Shown: positions 45,594-56,089 of the stretch, piece by piece
How the letters are laid out: every line of letters starts with the position of its first letter
How positions within the stretch are numbered: the stretch's first letter is position 1
NCBI RefSeq assembly: GCF_023898315.1
Contig: NC_064614.1
Location: forward strand, 501,286,109 to 501,350,108
Source of the DNA: Schistocerca nitens
Lineage: Eukaryota > Arthropoda > Insecta > Orthoptera > Acrididae
DNA: 64,000 nucleotides
Direction: 5' to 3'
The notes under the pieces: generated by a model
The model's input: the letters and a program-made list of their open reading frames with translations, nothing else
Databases searched by the model: none
Told to the model about the DNA's origin: nothing
Translations under genes and position numbers: made by a program

Positions 45594-47326
45594 ATGGGTG
45601 GTGGAAAAACTGTGTTTGGGAAACGGAGGTTTCATGGAAATCGGTTTACCAACAAAAAAGAGGAAGCAGCTCGAAATGAAGAACACAAGCTATCAGCTTA
45701 GGCATCGAAACTTTGAACAGGAGAACTGTACGGGTGCGTGAACGATGTTGATATGGATGCCACTGGATTCAGACTTATTGATTAAGAGGTTCTCTGCCAG
45801 GCGAGAAAGTTTCCATGTTCATGTGTTAGCTGTAAAAATACGGAATGCATGATTGTTGTTGAAGAAAGAAAAGTGGAAATAGCTTGTAATTTTAAATTAA
45901 TTTGTAATTCGTGTTGCTATGAATTTTCGGTTTGCTTCTCCAAAAAAACTAACACTGGTACCTATGAAAGCAATTTTAGGTTAGCATATGCCCTGAGATC
46001 TCTTGGACAGGGCAGGTAAGGAGGCAATTTATTGTGTGGGTTTGTGAGCATGCCTCCACCTTGTGCAAGGTTTGAAAAAATGAATAGTGGAATGTGTGAT
46101 GCTGTATGTGATACTGCCAAAGTTTCTGTGAAGAAAGCAGTGGAGGAATTGTTGGACATAAACCAAAAAGGAATAGATCCTGGGGTAGGTATTCATGACA
46201 GTGAATCTCCTTCAAATGTTACTGGCCTGTGTGTGTTTGCAGATGGGACCTGAATGGAAAGGGGTCACACATCTCTATATGGAGTTACATTTGTTATTGG
46301 TATTGACTCAGCTAAAGTTTTAGATGTAGAAATGATGTCTAAATACTGCCACCAGGGTGCAACAAGGAATATGTCCAACAATAAAGATAGTGAGAAACTG
46401 TGTCAAGAGAAGCATGCAGTAGCATGCTGTAAAAATTATAGTGGCTGAAGTGGGGGCATGGAGGCTGCTGTAGTTGTGAGGATGTTATCCAGATCTGAGG
46501 GCCAGTATGGTATTAAATACACTAAATACCTTAGTAATGGGGACTCCTCTTTGTTCAAAGTTGTAACAGATAAAAATCCGTACAATACAACAATAGAAAG
46601 TTGGAATGTGTTGGATACATCCAAAAGATGCTTGGTGGTAGGCTTCGTCACGTGCTGAAAAAGAAGAACGATGAAGTACTTGAGAGTGGAAAACCACTAG
46701 GAGGAAAAGGCAGGCTTACTCTGAAAGAAAGTTATTCTGTTCAGTTATTTTATGGGAGAGCTATAAGGAAAAACACAATTTAGAGGGAATGATGCGTGCT
46801 GTGTGGGCAGTTTTTTTTTCCCATAAACTATCCAATGACCAAACACCAATGCACAATCTGTATCAGAAAGACGATTGGTGTAAGTTCAGCAACAGAAATG
46901 AGACGTATTCACATAAACTCTCATTACCAGAACCTGTTATGCATGCAGTTACGCCCGTATTCTGGTTTCTTGCAAACCCTGATTAATTGAGGAAGTGTCT
47001 TCAAGCAAAGAGACAAAATGCAAATGAAAGCCACAGTAATTTCATTGGGATTAGATGCTCAAAAAGGACATTCTGTGAACTTGAAGTACTCAAAATAGGT
47101 GTCTATGATGCAGTTTTATGTTATAATAACGGAAATAATGGAAGAATTGAAGTGCTGATGAGAGTTGGTATTGATGCTGATGTGTTTACAACAAAAGCAT
47201 TTTACACCGTCGACGAGAGCAGGGTCAAGAAATCTAACAGATCAGTGTTTTACCTGCAAATACAGGACAGGGAGAAGAGATAAAAGAAACCTGGAGGATG
47301 AGGGATATCAGTATGGAGGATTTTAA
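45594..47326 (+). pseudogene. Mutator-like transposase pseudogene (animal MULE type)
   Basis: The start MGGGKTVFGKRRFHGNRFTNKKEE (45594) and the end LEDEGYQYGGF stop (47324-47326) bracket about 577 codons, the usual length. Between them: SPSNVTGLCVFADGT (46203-46252, expected DGTW), GHTSLYGVTFVIGIDSAKVLDVEMMSKYC (first catalytic region), GGMEAAVVVRMLSRSEGQYGIKYTKYLSNGDSSLFK (GDGDS-type second block), ECVGYIQKMLGGRLRH, a GGKGRLT linker, AVWAVFFSHKLSNDQ, DDWCKF, CLQAKRQNANESHSNFIG (third block, H-x-Q-N-x-NES type) and GVYDAVLCYNNGN. Disabling changes include TAG near 45702, TGA where DGTW is expected (46251-46253), TGA near 46446 and several frameshifts. It belongs to the intronless Mutator-like transposase domain family common in insects. 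Terminal repeats are not identified. Confidence 0.8.
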
Positions 47327-47901
47327 AATTGAGGTAAGTTTATTACATGTAGAAGTATGAGAAGAATATCTTTGAATCCCATTTTATCTGTTTTACATTT
47401 TTTATGTTATTATAAGCCTTTTCTCAAAAAGCATATGCGCTAATACTATGAAATTTTCAGGAACTGTTCGCAACGTGTTGCTGTCTGATTTTTAGATGAT
47501 CGTATGTGGAAAAACTTAATTTTGGATGTCCAAAATTAAAAACTCTGTTAATGATACAGTTTGTACCATAAATTAATAACTGTAGTTCAGTGGTCTTATA
47601 ACGTTCTCAGGACACCACAATAAAATTTTCAGATTAATTGCATGATAAAAATTTGAGTTATGGCTTTTTATAAAAAGACAATAAAAATACAAATTTGGCG
47701 GAATATTAATCCTGCATATTTTATTATATTTTTCCGTTTTGCTTAACACATGCGAAATTTTAGAGTTGTACATTAATAAATACGGCTGTAATGATTTTTA
47801 AAATAAATATTTACATGTTCCTTTGCATCCACCCTTAACCTAACTTTCCAGAGCGAAAAAAGTATTTTGAGCATCAGCGGTGTGGGAATGGCATAGTCAC
47901 A
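47327..47901. other. AT-rich non-coding stretch between two transposons
   Basis: Probably the 3' flank of the Mutator-like element. No terminal repeat recognised. Confidence 0.35.
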
Positions 47902-47903
47902 TA

Positions 47904-49325
47904 CACTCCTGGAAATTGAAATAAGAACACCGTGAATTCATTGTCCCAGGAAGGGGAAACTTTATTGACACATTCCTGTGGTCAGATACATCACATGATC
48001 ACACTGACAGAACCACAGGCACATAGACACAGGCAACAGAGCATGCACAATGTCGGCATTAGTACAGTGTATATCCACCTTTCGCAGCAATGCAGGCTGC
48101 TATTCTCCCATGGAGACGATCGTAGAGATGCTGGATGTAGTCCTGTGGAACGGCTTGCCATGCCATTTCGACCTGGCGCCTCAGTTGGACCAGCGTTCGT
48201 GCTGGACGTGCAGACCGCGTGAGACGACGCTTCATCCAGTCCCAAACATGCTCAATGGGGGACAGATCCGGAGATCTTGCTGGCCAGGGTAGTTGACTTA
48301 CACCTTCTAGAGCACGTTGGGTGGCACGGGATACATGCGGACGTGCATTGTCCTGTTGGAACAGCAAGTTCCCTTGCCGGTCTAGGAATGGTAGAACGAT
48401 GGGTTCGATGACGGTTTGGATGTACCGTGCACTATTCAGTGTCCCCTCGACGATGACCAGTGGTGTACGGCCAGTGTAGGAGATCGCTCCCCACACCATG
48501 ATGCCGGGTGTTGGCCCTGTGTGCCTCGGTCGTATGCAGTCCTGATTGTGGCGCTCACCTGCACGGCGCCAAACACGCATACGACCATCATTGGCACCAA
48601 GGCAGAAGCGACTCTCATCGCTGAAGACGACACGTCTCCATTCGTCCCTCCATTCACGCCTGTCGCGACACCACTGGAGGCGGGCTGCACTATGTTGGGG
48701 CGTGAGCGGAAGACGGCCTAACGGTGTGCGGGACCGTAGCCCAGCTTCATGGAGACGGTTGCGAATGGTCCTCGCCGATACCCCAGGAGCAACAGTGTCC
48801 CTAATTTGCTGGGAAGTGGCGGTGCGTTCCCCTACGGCACTGCGTAGGATCCTACGGTCTTGGCGTGCATCCGTGCGTCGCTGCGGTCCGGTCCCAGGTC
48901 GACGGGCACGTGCACCTTCCGCCGACCACTGGCGACAACATCGATGTACTGTGGAGACCTCACGCCCCACGTGTTGAGCAATTCGGCGGTACGTCCACCC
49001 GGCCTCCCGCATGCCCACTATACGCCCTCGCTCAAAGTCCGTCAACTGCACATACGGTTCACGTCCACGCTGTCGCGGCATGCTACCAGTGTTAAAGACT
49101 GCGATGGAGCTCCGTATGCCACGGCAAACTGGCTGACACTGACGGCGGCGGTGCACAAATGCTGCGCAGCTAGCGCCATTCGACGGCCAACACTGCGGTT
49201 CCTGGTGTGTCCGCTGTGCCGTGCGTGTGATCATTGCTTGTACAGCCCTCTCGCAGTGTCCGGAGCAAGTATGGTGGGTCTGACACACCGGTGTCAATGT
49301 GTTCTTTTTTCCATTTCCAGGAGTG
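47904..49325 (-). mobile_element. Tc1-like DNA transposon, intact copy B (1422 bp)
   Basis: Bounded by TA at 47902-47903 and 49326-49327. Same terminal repeats and exact length as 6501-7922, in the same orientation. Differences between the two are mostly transitions, many at CpG sites. Confidence 0.95.
48059..49081 (-). CDS. Tc1-like transposase, 340 aa, full length
   Basis: Starts at MPRQRGREPYVQLTDFERGRIVG (49081) and ends YTLY-TAA (48061-48059). HTH at residues 10-60, catalytic FSDESRF, FQQDNARPH and SPIEHVWDWM all intact, and again 32 residues lie between the second Asp and the Glu. It differs from copy A at a small number of residues (for example VSTVHRCC versus VPTVHRCC, RTATSQQIRD versus RTPTSLQIRD, VWRRAG versus VWCRAG, VEGTLNS versus VERTLNS). 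Two intact ORFs with this little divergence argue for recent selection on the transposase. Whether either copy is expressed cannot be told from sequence. Confidence 0.95.
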   Translation of the reverse strand: MPRQRGREPYVQLTDFERGRIVGMREAGWTYRRIAQHVGREVSTVHRCCRQWSAEGARARRPGTGPQRRTDARQDRRILRSAVGERTATSQQIRDTVAPGVSARTIRNRLHEAGLRSRTPLGRLPLTPQHSAARLQWCRDRREWRDEWRRVVFSDESRFCLGANDGRMRVWRRAGERHNQDCIRPRHTGPTPGIMVWGAISYTGRTPLVIVEGTLNSARYIQTVIEPIVLPFLDRQGNLLFQQDNARPHVSRATQRALEGVSQLPWPARSPDLSPIEHVWDWMKRRLTRSARPARTLVQLRRQVEMAWQAVPQDYIQHLYDRLHGRIAACIAAKGGYTLY

Positions 49326-49327
49326 TA

Positions 49328-49619
49328 TTTACTTGCCATTTATTTTGTTAACAACAACTTTTTTTATTATTTCAGTTGGTATCTGCTGAAAACAAAAGTG
49401 ATGAATTTTTGTGCCACTACACTTATAAACTGACGATTAGAGCGGAACCTGACGTTGAACCGCGAATTTTCGCCAGTCAAATATTATCCGACCTCACGGC
49501 GATATGATCTAGGATTAACGTTTATACAACGTAGGTCTCCAGGTTAAGTTTGATCTAAGGCAATTTTCTGTCTTAACCTAAGGATAAATCCTTTATATAA
49601 TCGGCTTTGAGAGTGTGCG
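49328..49619. other. Non-coding stretch
   Basis: Nothing recognised. The CpG-containing segment near 49440-49500 has no coding pattern. Confidence 0.35.
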
Positions 49620-49846
49620 CGGTTCAATGCAGCGTCGGTCAGGCGTGTCTCGATGCATCTGAACAAAACTTTTGAGCATCTCCTGTAGTGGGCGTCCATT
49701 TGTAGCGTGTGACTAAATAATTACAACGCCATTTAGTAGCCCCGGGTGGCATTTGCGACCCCCGGTTACTATGTGATTACTGATCCTTGTTGTATACCCG
49801 ATGTGTCGTGTCAGTTTGTAAACTTTTTTTTTACTCACCTGTATGG
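49620..49846 (-). mobile_element. Terminal segment of the element family at 42855
   Basis: Its reverse complement, from 49846, reads CAGGTGAGTAAAAAAAAAGT, then TTTACAAACTGA, then ATCAGTAATCACATAGTAAC. This parallels 42855 onward (ATCAGTAATCACATAGGAAC) for about 110 bp. It is either the opposite end of one long decayed element or a separate copy. Confidence 0.65.
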
Positions 49847-49882
49847 CGTAACTTATGCACTACACTTCAAAGAATCTCCTCC

Positions 49883-50003
49883 ACCTAACTAACCTAAGGG
49901 CATCACACACATCCATGCCCGAGGCAGAATTCGAACCTGCGACCGTAGCGGTCGTGCGGTTCCAGATTGAAGCGCCTAGAACCGCTCGGCCACAACGTCC
50001 GGC
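49883..50003 (-). mobile_element. tRNA-derived SINE, family A, partial
   Basis: Head half only (A and B boxes intact: CCGAGCGGTTCTAGGC and GGTTCGAATTC in complement), cut off in the body at ACCTAACTAACC. No clear target duplication. Confidence 0.85.
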
Positions 50004-50038
50004 AAGAACATAAAAGGCGTAGTACTTCTTGTATCGTT

Positions 50039-51566
50039 GTTGTTGTGGTCATCAGTCCTGAGACTGGTTTGATGCAGCTCTCCATGCTACTCTATCCTGT
50101 GCAAGCTGCTTCATCTCCCAGTAACTACTGCAACCTAAATCCTTCTGAATCTGCTTAGTGTATTCATCTCTTGGTCTCCCTCTACGATTTTTACCCTCCA
50201 CGCTGCCCTCCAATACTAAATTGGTGATCCCGTGATGCCTCAGAACATGTCCTACCAACCGATCCCTTCTACTAGCCAAGTTGTGCCACAAATTTCTCTT
50301 CTCCCCAATCCTATTCCATACCTCCTCATTAGTTATGTGATCTACCCATCTAATCATCAGCATTCTTCTGTAGCACCACATTTCAAAAGCTTCTATTCTC
50401 TTCTTGTCCAAACTATTTATCGTCCATGTTTCACTTCCATACATGGCTACACTCCATACAAATACTTTCAGAAAAGACTTCCTGAATTTAAATCTATACT
50501 TGATGTTAACAAATTTCTCTTCTCAGAAACGCTTTCCTTCCCATTGCCAGTCTACATTTTATATCCTCTCTACTTCGACCATCATCAGTTATATTGCTCC
50601 CCAAATAGCAAAACTCCTTTACTACTTTAAGTGTCTCATTTCCTAATCTAATTCCCTCAGCGTCACCCGACTTAATTCGACTACATTCCATTATCCTCGT
50701 TTTACTTCTGTTGATGTTCATCTTATATCCTCCTTTCAAGACACTATCCATTCCTTTCAACTGCTCTTCCAAGTCCTTTGCTGTCTCTGACAGAATTACA
50801 ATGTCATCGGCGAACCTTAAAGTTTTTATTTCTTCTCCATGGATTTAAATACCTTCTCCGAAGTTTTTCTTTTGTTTCCTTCACTGCTTGCTCAATATAC
50901 AGATTGAATAACATCGGGGAGAGCCTACAACCCTGTCTCACTCCCTTCCCAACCACTGCTTCCCTTTCATGCCCCTCGACTCTTATAACTGCCATCTGGT
51001 TTCTTTACAAGTTGTAAATAGCCTTTCGCTCCCTGTATTTTACCCCTGCCACCTTCAGAATTTGAAAGAGAGTATTCCAGTCAACATTGTCAAAAGCTTT
51101 CTCTAAGTCTACAAATGCTAGAAACGTAGGTTTGCCTTTCCTTAATCTAGCTTCTAAGATAAGTCGTAGGGTCAATATTGCCTCACGTGTTCCTATATTT
51201 CTACGGAATCCAAACTGATCTTCCCCGAGGTCGGCTTGTACTAGTTATTCCATTCGTCTGTAAAGAATTCGTGTTAGTATTTTGCAGCCGTGACTTATTA
51301 AACTGATAGTTCGGTAATTTTCACATCTGTCAACACCTGCTTTCTTTGGGATTGGAATTATTATATTCTTCTTGAAGTCTGAGGGTATTTCGCCTGTCTC
51401 ATATATCTTGCTCACCAGATGGTAGAGTTTTATCACGACTGGCTCTCCCAAGGCTGTCAATAGTTCTAATGGAATGGTGTCTACTCCCGGGGCCTTATTT
51501 CGACTCAGGTCTCTCAGTGCTCTGTCAAACTCATCACGCAGTATCATATCTCCCATTGCATCTTCA
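50039..51566 (-). mobile_element. RTE-type LINE, 5'-truncated, with 12-bp target duplication
   Basis: TCTTGTATCGTT is repeated at 50027-50038 and 51567-51578. On the minus strand: LRDEFDRALRDLSRNKAPGVDTIPLELL, KKAGVDRCENYRTISLISHGCKILTRILYRRME (51560-51245), VRQGCRLSPMLFNLYIEQAV, DIVILSETAKDLEEQLKGMDSVL and INRSKTRIMECSRI, then FCYLGSNITDDGRS and the terminal domain KKRIEAFEMWCYRRMLMIRWVDHIT...DRVAWRAASNQSQD (50444-50052). The 3' end is CAACAAC-like. The endonuclease is missing through truncation. Few frameshifts, so it is much younger than the copy at 0.7-1.8 kb. Confidence 0.9.
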
Positions 51567-51823
51567 TCTTGTATCGTTAAATTGTATAATTGTATTATAA
51601 ACAATTTTATGGATCTGTATTTGTGCTTTGCTTTAGACGATACGATGTATTCCTGTTCGTTACTACTTCAGCGCCACCTGGTGTTTGATCATGATATTTG
51701 TAATGTTTACTGTCGAATCTCAGTCTTCATTCAACTGTTGAGCGAACATGAGCATGTGTGCTCTGTGCAGAATGCATGATATTTTGACGTATAGTGCGTA
51801 AGTTATATAAACACAGTGTGCTT

Positions 51824-52217
51824 GTATGATATTGTATGTTAACCGGGGGCCTAGAAACGACGAAGAGGCTTCGTCCCCGCCTCAGCCGCAGTGGTCCACA
51901 ATCCCACGACGACTACCGCAGTCCACTTCACCCCTTCACCGCCCCAGACCGAATCCAGGGTTATGGGCGGTTCGCCCCCCCCCCCCCCCCCCACCGGGAA
52001 CTTCACACGCACACCAGACGAGTGTAATCCCTATTTCTGTGTGGTAGAGTGATGGTGGTGTACGCGTACGTGGAGAACTTGTTTGCGCAGCAATCGTCGA
52101 CATAGTGTAGCTGAGGTGGAATTAGGGGAACCAGCCCGCATTCGCCGAGGCTGATGGTATACCGCCTAAAAACCATCCACAGACTGGCCAGCTCACCGGA
52201 CCTCGACCCAAGTCCGC
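51824..52217 (-). mobile_element. GC-rich SINE-like element with 14-bp target duplication
   Basis: AACACAGTGTGCTT is at 51810-51823 and 52218-52231. The 394-bp body is GC-rich, holds an 18-C run (51975-51992) and ends at the right with GGCTGATGGTAT..CGCCTAAAAACCATCC and TCACCGGACCTCGACCC. The orientation (minus) and SINE identity are inferred from resemblance to an orthopteran repeat with a tRNA-like head, which is truncated here. Confidence 0.8.
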
Positions 52218-52231
52218 AACACAGTGTGCTT

Positions 52232-53519
52232 ACTTCTTGGTCTATGCTTTACAGATCCGAAAACGGCAATACAGTTTGATGACGCCGGTAATCTAATTAA
52301 ATGCTCTACAAACGCGATCGTGGCTGAAGTTTTCTACTTTTGTTTTCAGATCATGTTGATATTTCACTTTTACTCTTCAGCTAGATGAATATCTTGCATA
52401 GGAAAACGTGTAGCTCCCAAAAACACGCATCCAGAAGCTTTTGCACTTCTTTTCCCAAAGGCAGGCCTGCCATCTTCCGTCGTAAGAAAACCGAACCTAC
52501 AGCTTTAACACCAGGACCGCGCAGTGTGTGCCCCCCCCCCCCCACGTAAAGAAACCAGATATCCCTGGTATGTACATTAAGTCATCACAAGGATGGCACA
52601 CGAGAGAGTTCCTTTCAGTAAGCATAAATGAACACGCAATGCAGTTATAGTGGATTGAAAGCTAGTTGGAAGAGGTGAACAGTAATACCTAATCGATGCC
52701 CAGAAAGGCATGAAATTACGGTAGCGGGTGAATAGCGGTCTAATTTTACTGGATGGTCGACAGCCCCCATAGTGATGACCGAGCGAGTTGCATGAAGCAA
52801 CCAGATTCAGGTTTACCGTGGTTCCTTTAAATCACCGCACTGGAATGCCAATACGGATCTTCCAGTGAGATCGCGATCAATTTCTTCCCTGCCACTGTCC
52901 AACTAAGCCAGAGCGTCATCTCTAATGACCCCCCCCCCCACTAATTGTCATTCAGACATTTTTTTCTCATGTCGATGAGAGAAATAGATGGCTCTCGAAA
53001 TTTTGAGTTTTTTCTCAGATTTTACGCGGCAATAGATCCAGAGGAAGGCGCCGGCGACTGTGACCTAAACGTCGGTTTTATTCTCTGTCAGCTATTTTAC
53101 AATATAACGCGGCGCTATATGCAGAGAATTTTTATATTAAAAAACGAAAGTGATTTATTGAAGGATATAATCGCCTCGAGAAACTTATTTTCAAACAGAA
53201 TGTTAGAACATATAACGACTAATAATAGTGTGGAGCATTCTTTGCCGTATTCGCAGTGGGCTACAAAGTATATAATGCGTAGATGCAGACATTATTTCGT
53301 AATGTCAGCGTTGTCGCTTTAATAGGATGGTATATGAATTGTTACACTAAAAAGGTTGCTGCTTTGATGTCCTTTACTAGCCTGCTAGCCCGTTAGATTC
53401 GATTGCCTTCTCTTGGCCTCATTTCTGATTTGTAACTGCCGTGGTTACCACACGTAAAGGACCTGAAGGCAAGGAAACAGAAAGCACGTAATATCGTACA
53501 GTGCGTTAGCCACAGGTAT
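52232..53519. other. Non-coding stretch
   Basis: C-runs at 52531-52542 and 52929-52938. The 125-codon frame 52945-53322 (plus) is the longest unexplained ORF here (FFLRFYAAIDPEEGAGDCDLNVGF...). It has no recognised family and no clear start context. Confidence 0.35.
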
Positions 53520-53539
53520 TGGGGAGCGGACAGGACGCG

Positions 53540-54604
53540 TCTGCTCCAGTTTTAAAGGCCTTTCATGAGATCGCGGTAGGACTGTAGGTGCACAGTGTAC
53601 GGGTCAACGAGATCATTGAGCTATCCACCCTGTGCGTATCAGGCAGGCTCTGCGCTAAGGCTGGCGAACTGCCACTTACCATCCGGCGGCAACTTCTCCT
53701 GGTGCGTCTAAGATCCTCGCTGTCCTCAGTTCACCAACATTTCGTACTGTTCCTCGTCCAGCTATGGAATACCTTTTATCGAATCGTCCACGAGCAACAG
53801 GGCCGTTTGGGAGCCGTGTGAATTATGCCTTGGAATCACTTGGTGTGGGAAAAGTACAAAGCCAAACGCAGAGTTGGAACCGATTGTTGCCGCCTGCAGC
53901 AGCCCAGAGAAATTTTAAATTTAGTGTCGTACAGGGGAAACTGCATTTCAGCATCTGTTTTTTAATACAATATTTTGCGACCTTATAACTGAGCACCACA
54001 ACTATATAACTCTATTCACGGATGGGTCTGAACAGCGGGAGTCCATTGGCTGCTGTGTTGTGTTCCCTAAACGCGCTCTCAAGATCCAGTTATCTTGAGA
54101 ATTGACTGTGTTTGATGCAGAATAAAAATGCTGATGTAGCAGACAAGGTGGCTTGTCGCGATAATCACATAGTTCAGTATGCCTTCCCCCTACATTTTAT
54201 CACCTCACTGTCGAGGGACAGAGCCATACGTAGATGGCAAGAAGAATGGATGGCAGCGACAGCCATTAAGTTGCCCCTAGTAAAGTCAACATTTTAGCCA
54301 TGGCGTGCCTCCTTCCGGCCACACAGGAGGCCTTCTCGCTCGTATTCGCATAGAACACAACCGTATAACGCGTAGCTTCTTGCTCCGGCGAGAGGACCGT
54401 CCAGTGTTCGGTGTCTGTGGCGCACGGATTACAGTACGCCACATTTTAGTAGACGGTGTTTTATATTCAGACAAGAGGGCGGCAACTAATTTACCGACAG
54501 TTTTAGCGTCTGTTTTAACAGAAAATCAAACGCATGTGATACGACTTTTAAGGTTATGTGAAAAGTCCGACTTGTTCCCTAATATTTTTCGAAGAAATGT
54601 TTAA
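53540..54604 (+). pseudogene. I/Loa-type LINE 3' part with RNase H
   Basis: Plus-strand order: CAKAGELPLTIRRQLLLVRL (post-RT, family pattern AEAGEPPL-LRR-LLL), NRPRATGPFGSRVNYALESLGV, an RNase H start YNSIHGWV/LFTDGSEQRESIGCCVVFP (about 54000-54070), RARWQ-like RAIRRWQEEWMA..KLPLVKST (54215-54290), and a terminal knuckle region SFLLRREDRPVFGVCGARITVRHILVDG (Cys-x2-Cys-x(n)-His-type). Frames are broken at several points. The RT palm is missing. An RNase H domain is typical of I, Loa and R1-related LINEs. Confidence 0.7.
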
Positions 54605-54645
54605 TTTGTTATCAGCGTGACTGGGCCCAGTCACATATTTTTGTG

Positions 54646-54862
54646 CCCGCATCTCGTGGTCGTGCGGTAGCGTTCTCGCTTCCCACGCCCGGGTTCCCGG
54701 GTTCGATTCCCGGCGGGGTCAGGGATTTTCTCTGCCTCGTGATGGCTGGGTGTTGTGTGCTGTCCTTAGATTAGTTAGGTTTAAGTAGTTCTAAGTCCTA
54801 GGGGACTGATGACCATAGATGTTAAGTCCCATAGTGCTCAGAGCCATTTGAACCATTTTTGA
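54646..54862 (+). mobile_element. Chimeric SINE: Gly-tRNA-like head, family A tail
   Basis: A perfect 13-bp duplication ACATATTTTTGTG (54633-54645 and 54863-54875). The head CTCGTGGTCGTGCGGTAGCG...GGGTTCGATTCCCGGC resembles tRNA-Gly, including a TTCCCAC anticodon-like loop. GATTTTCTCTGCCTCG...TGGGTGTTGTGTG follows, as in the SINE at 63.4 kb. From about 54765 it switches to the family A body and tail (TTAGGTTTAAGTAGTTCTAAG, AGTGCTCAGAGCCATTTGAA). Confidence 0.9.
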
Positions 54863-54875
54863 ACATATTTTTGTG

Positions 54876-55034
54876 TACAGTATTTGTTTTAGCTTTCCTC
54901 GTGTGTTACTTACTGGCAGTTTAATAAAATCTGATCATACTTACGCTGTCACAGGTTGTGACTGGGAGATTGTGTGGTTGTGCGGGTGACGGAGAGTAAG
55001 GTTGGGAGAGAGGAGAGAGTGAGAGTTATTTTGT

Positions 55035-55085
<51 letters not shown>

Positions 55086-55666
55086 TCGAACGCCTTCTAC
55101 ATAATCGGGACAGGTTTCGCTTACCAGTTACCCTGTGCTGAGGCACGAGTTTGGAATGTAGGAACTCTGCTTTCGGGACGTACGCTCCTGTAGACTATCT
55201 ATTCATCAACTGTGAAGGTCTTGCCACAACGTGCCGCATTCCAGGCTGGTTACATACCTTTGACTTAGGACGCGAACGTGTAGTTGTCAGAGCTTTTAGT
55301 CAGTCAGCAGTGAATGTGAAACCGGAAAGCGTTCAATCGAAATGGTTTTGTAATTTCAAGTTGGGTTTCAGGGTTCGTTACTCCCTTCAGCGATTGCATT
55401 TGGGGGTTATTCTCCGTGATGGCTATCGTCTTTCGTTCGTTCAACGAAGTCAAACCTGAAAATAAATCATCTCGAAGGTAAAATTGTTTCTGGACTTTTT
55501 GTAACAGACACAGCAAAAAACAGTTTCGTGCTCGGAAAGTGATTGAAGAGGACACTTCCTGTATCTGTCAGCACATGAGATGCACTTCAGAATGATTGAA
55601 GAGGGCGCCTCTTGTATCTATCAGCACATGGGACGCACTTTAGTGATTCGTCCAGTTGGCGTCTGT
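54876..55666. other. Non-coding stretch with CA repeat
   Basis: (CA)n of about 44 bp at 55038-55081. The rest shows no recognised feature; the 102-codon plus frame at 55151 has no family pattern. Confidence 0.45.
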
Positions 55667-55675
55667 AAGAGCTGT

Positions 55676-56080
55676 GCCGGGCGTTGGTGGCCGAGCGGTT
55701 CTAGGCGCTTCAGTCTGGAACCGCGCGACCGCTACGGTCGCAGGTTCGAATCCTGCCTCGGGCATGGATGTGTGTGACGTCCTTAGGTTAGTAATGTTTA
55801 ACTAGTTCTAAGTTATAGGGGACTGATGACCTCAGATGTTAAGTCCCATAGTGCTCAGAGCCATTTGAACCATTTGAAGCCGGCCGCGGTGGCCGTGCGG
55901 TTAGGGCGCTTCAGTCCGGAACCGCGTGACTGCTACGGTCGCAGGTTCGAATCCTGCCTCGGGCATGGATGTGTGTGATGTCCTTAGGTTAGTTAGGTTT
56001 AAGTAGTTCTAAGTTCTAGGGGACTGATGACCTCAGATGTTAAATCCCATAGTGCTCAGAGCCATTTTTGAACCATTTGA
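55676..56080 (+). mobile_element. Tandem SINE dimer, family A, one target duplication
   Basis: Two complete head-to-tail units (55676-55878 and 55879-56080), each with tRNA-like head and GAGCCATTTGAACCATT-type tail. AAGAGCTGT flanks the pair once on each side (55667-55675 and 56081-56089), with no duplication between the units, which suggests insertion as a dimer. The two units differ at several positions. Confidence 0.85.
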
Positions 56081-56089
56081 AAGAGCTGT

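Noticed and set aside
52945-53322. 125-codon open frame as a possible host exon
   Set aside because: No recognisable domain, no convincing acceptor or donor pair, and the surrounding sequence is repeat debris.
55038-55081. CA tract as a regulatory element
   Set aside because: An ordinary microsatellite with nothing nearby to suggest a role.
55676-55780. tRNA gene candidates in the SINE heads
   Set aside because: The A and B boxes are followed directly by the SINE body, copies recur with target duplications, and cloverleaf arms are degenerate, so they are SINE promoters rather than tRNA genes.
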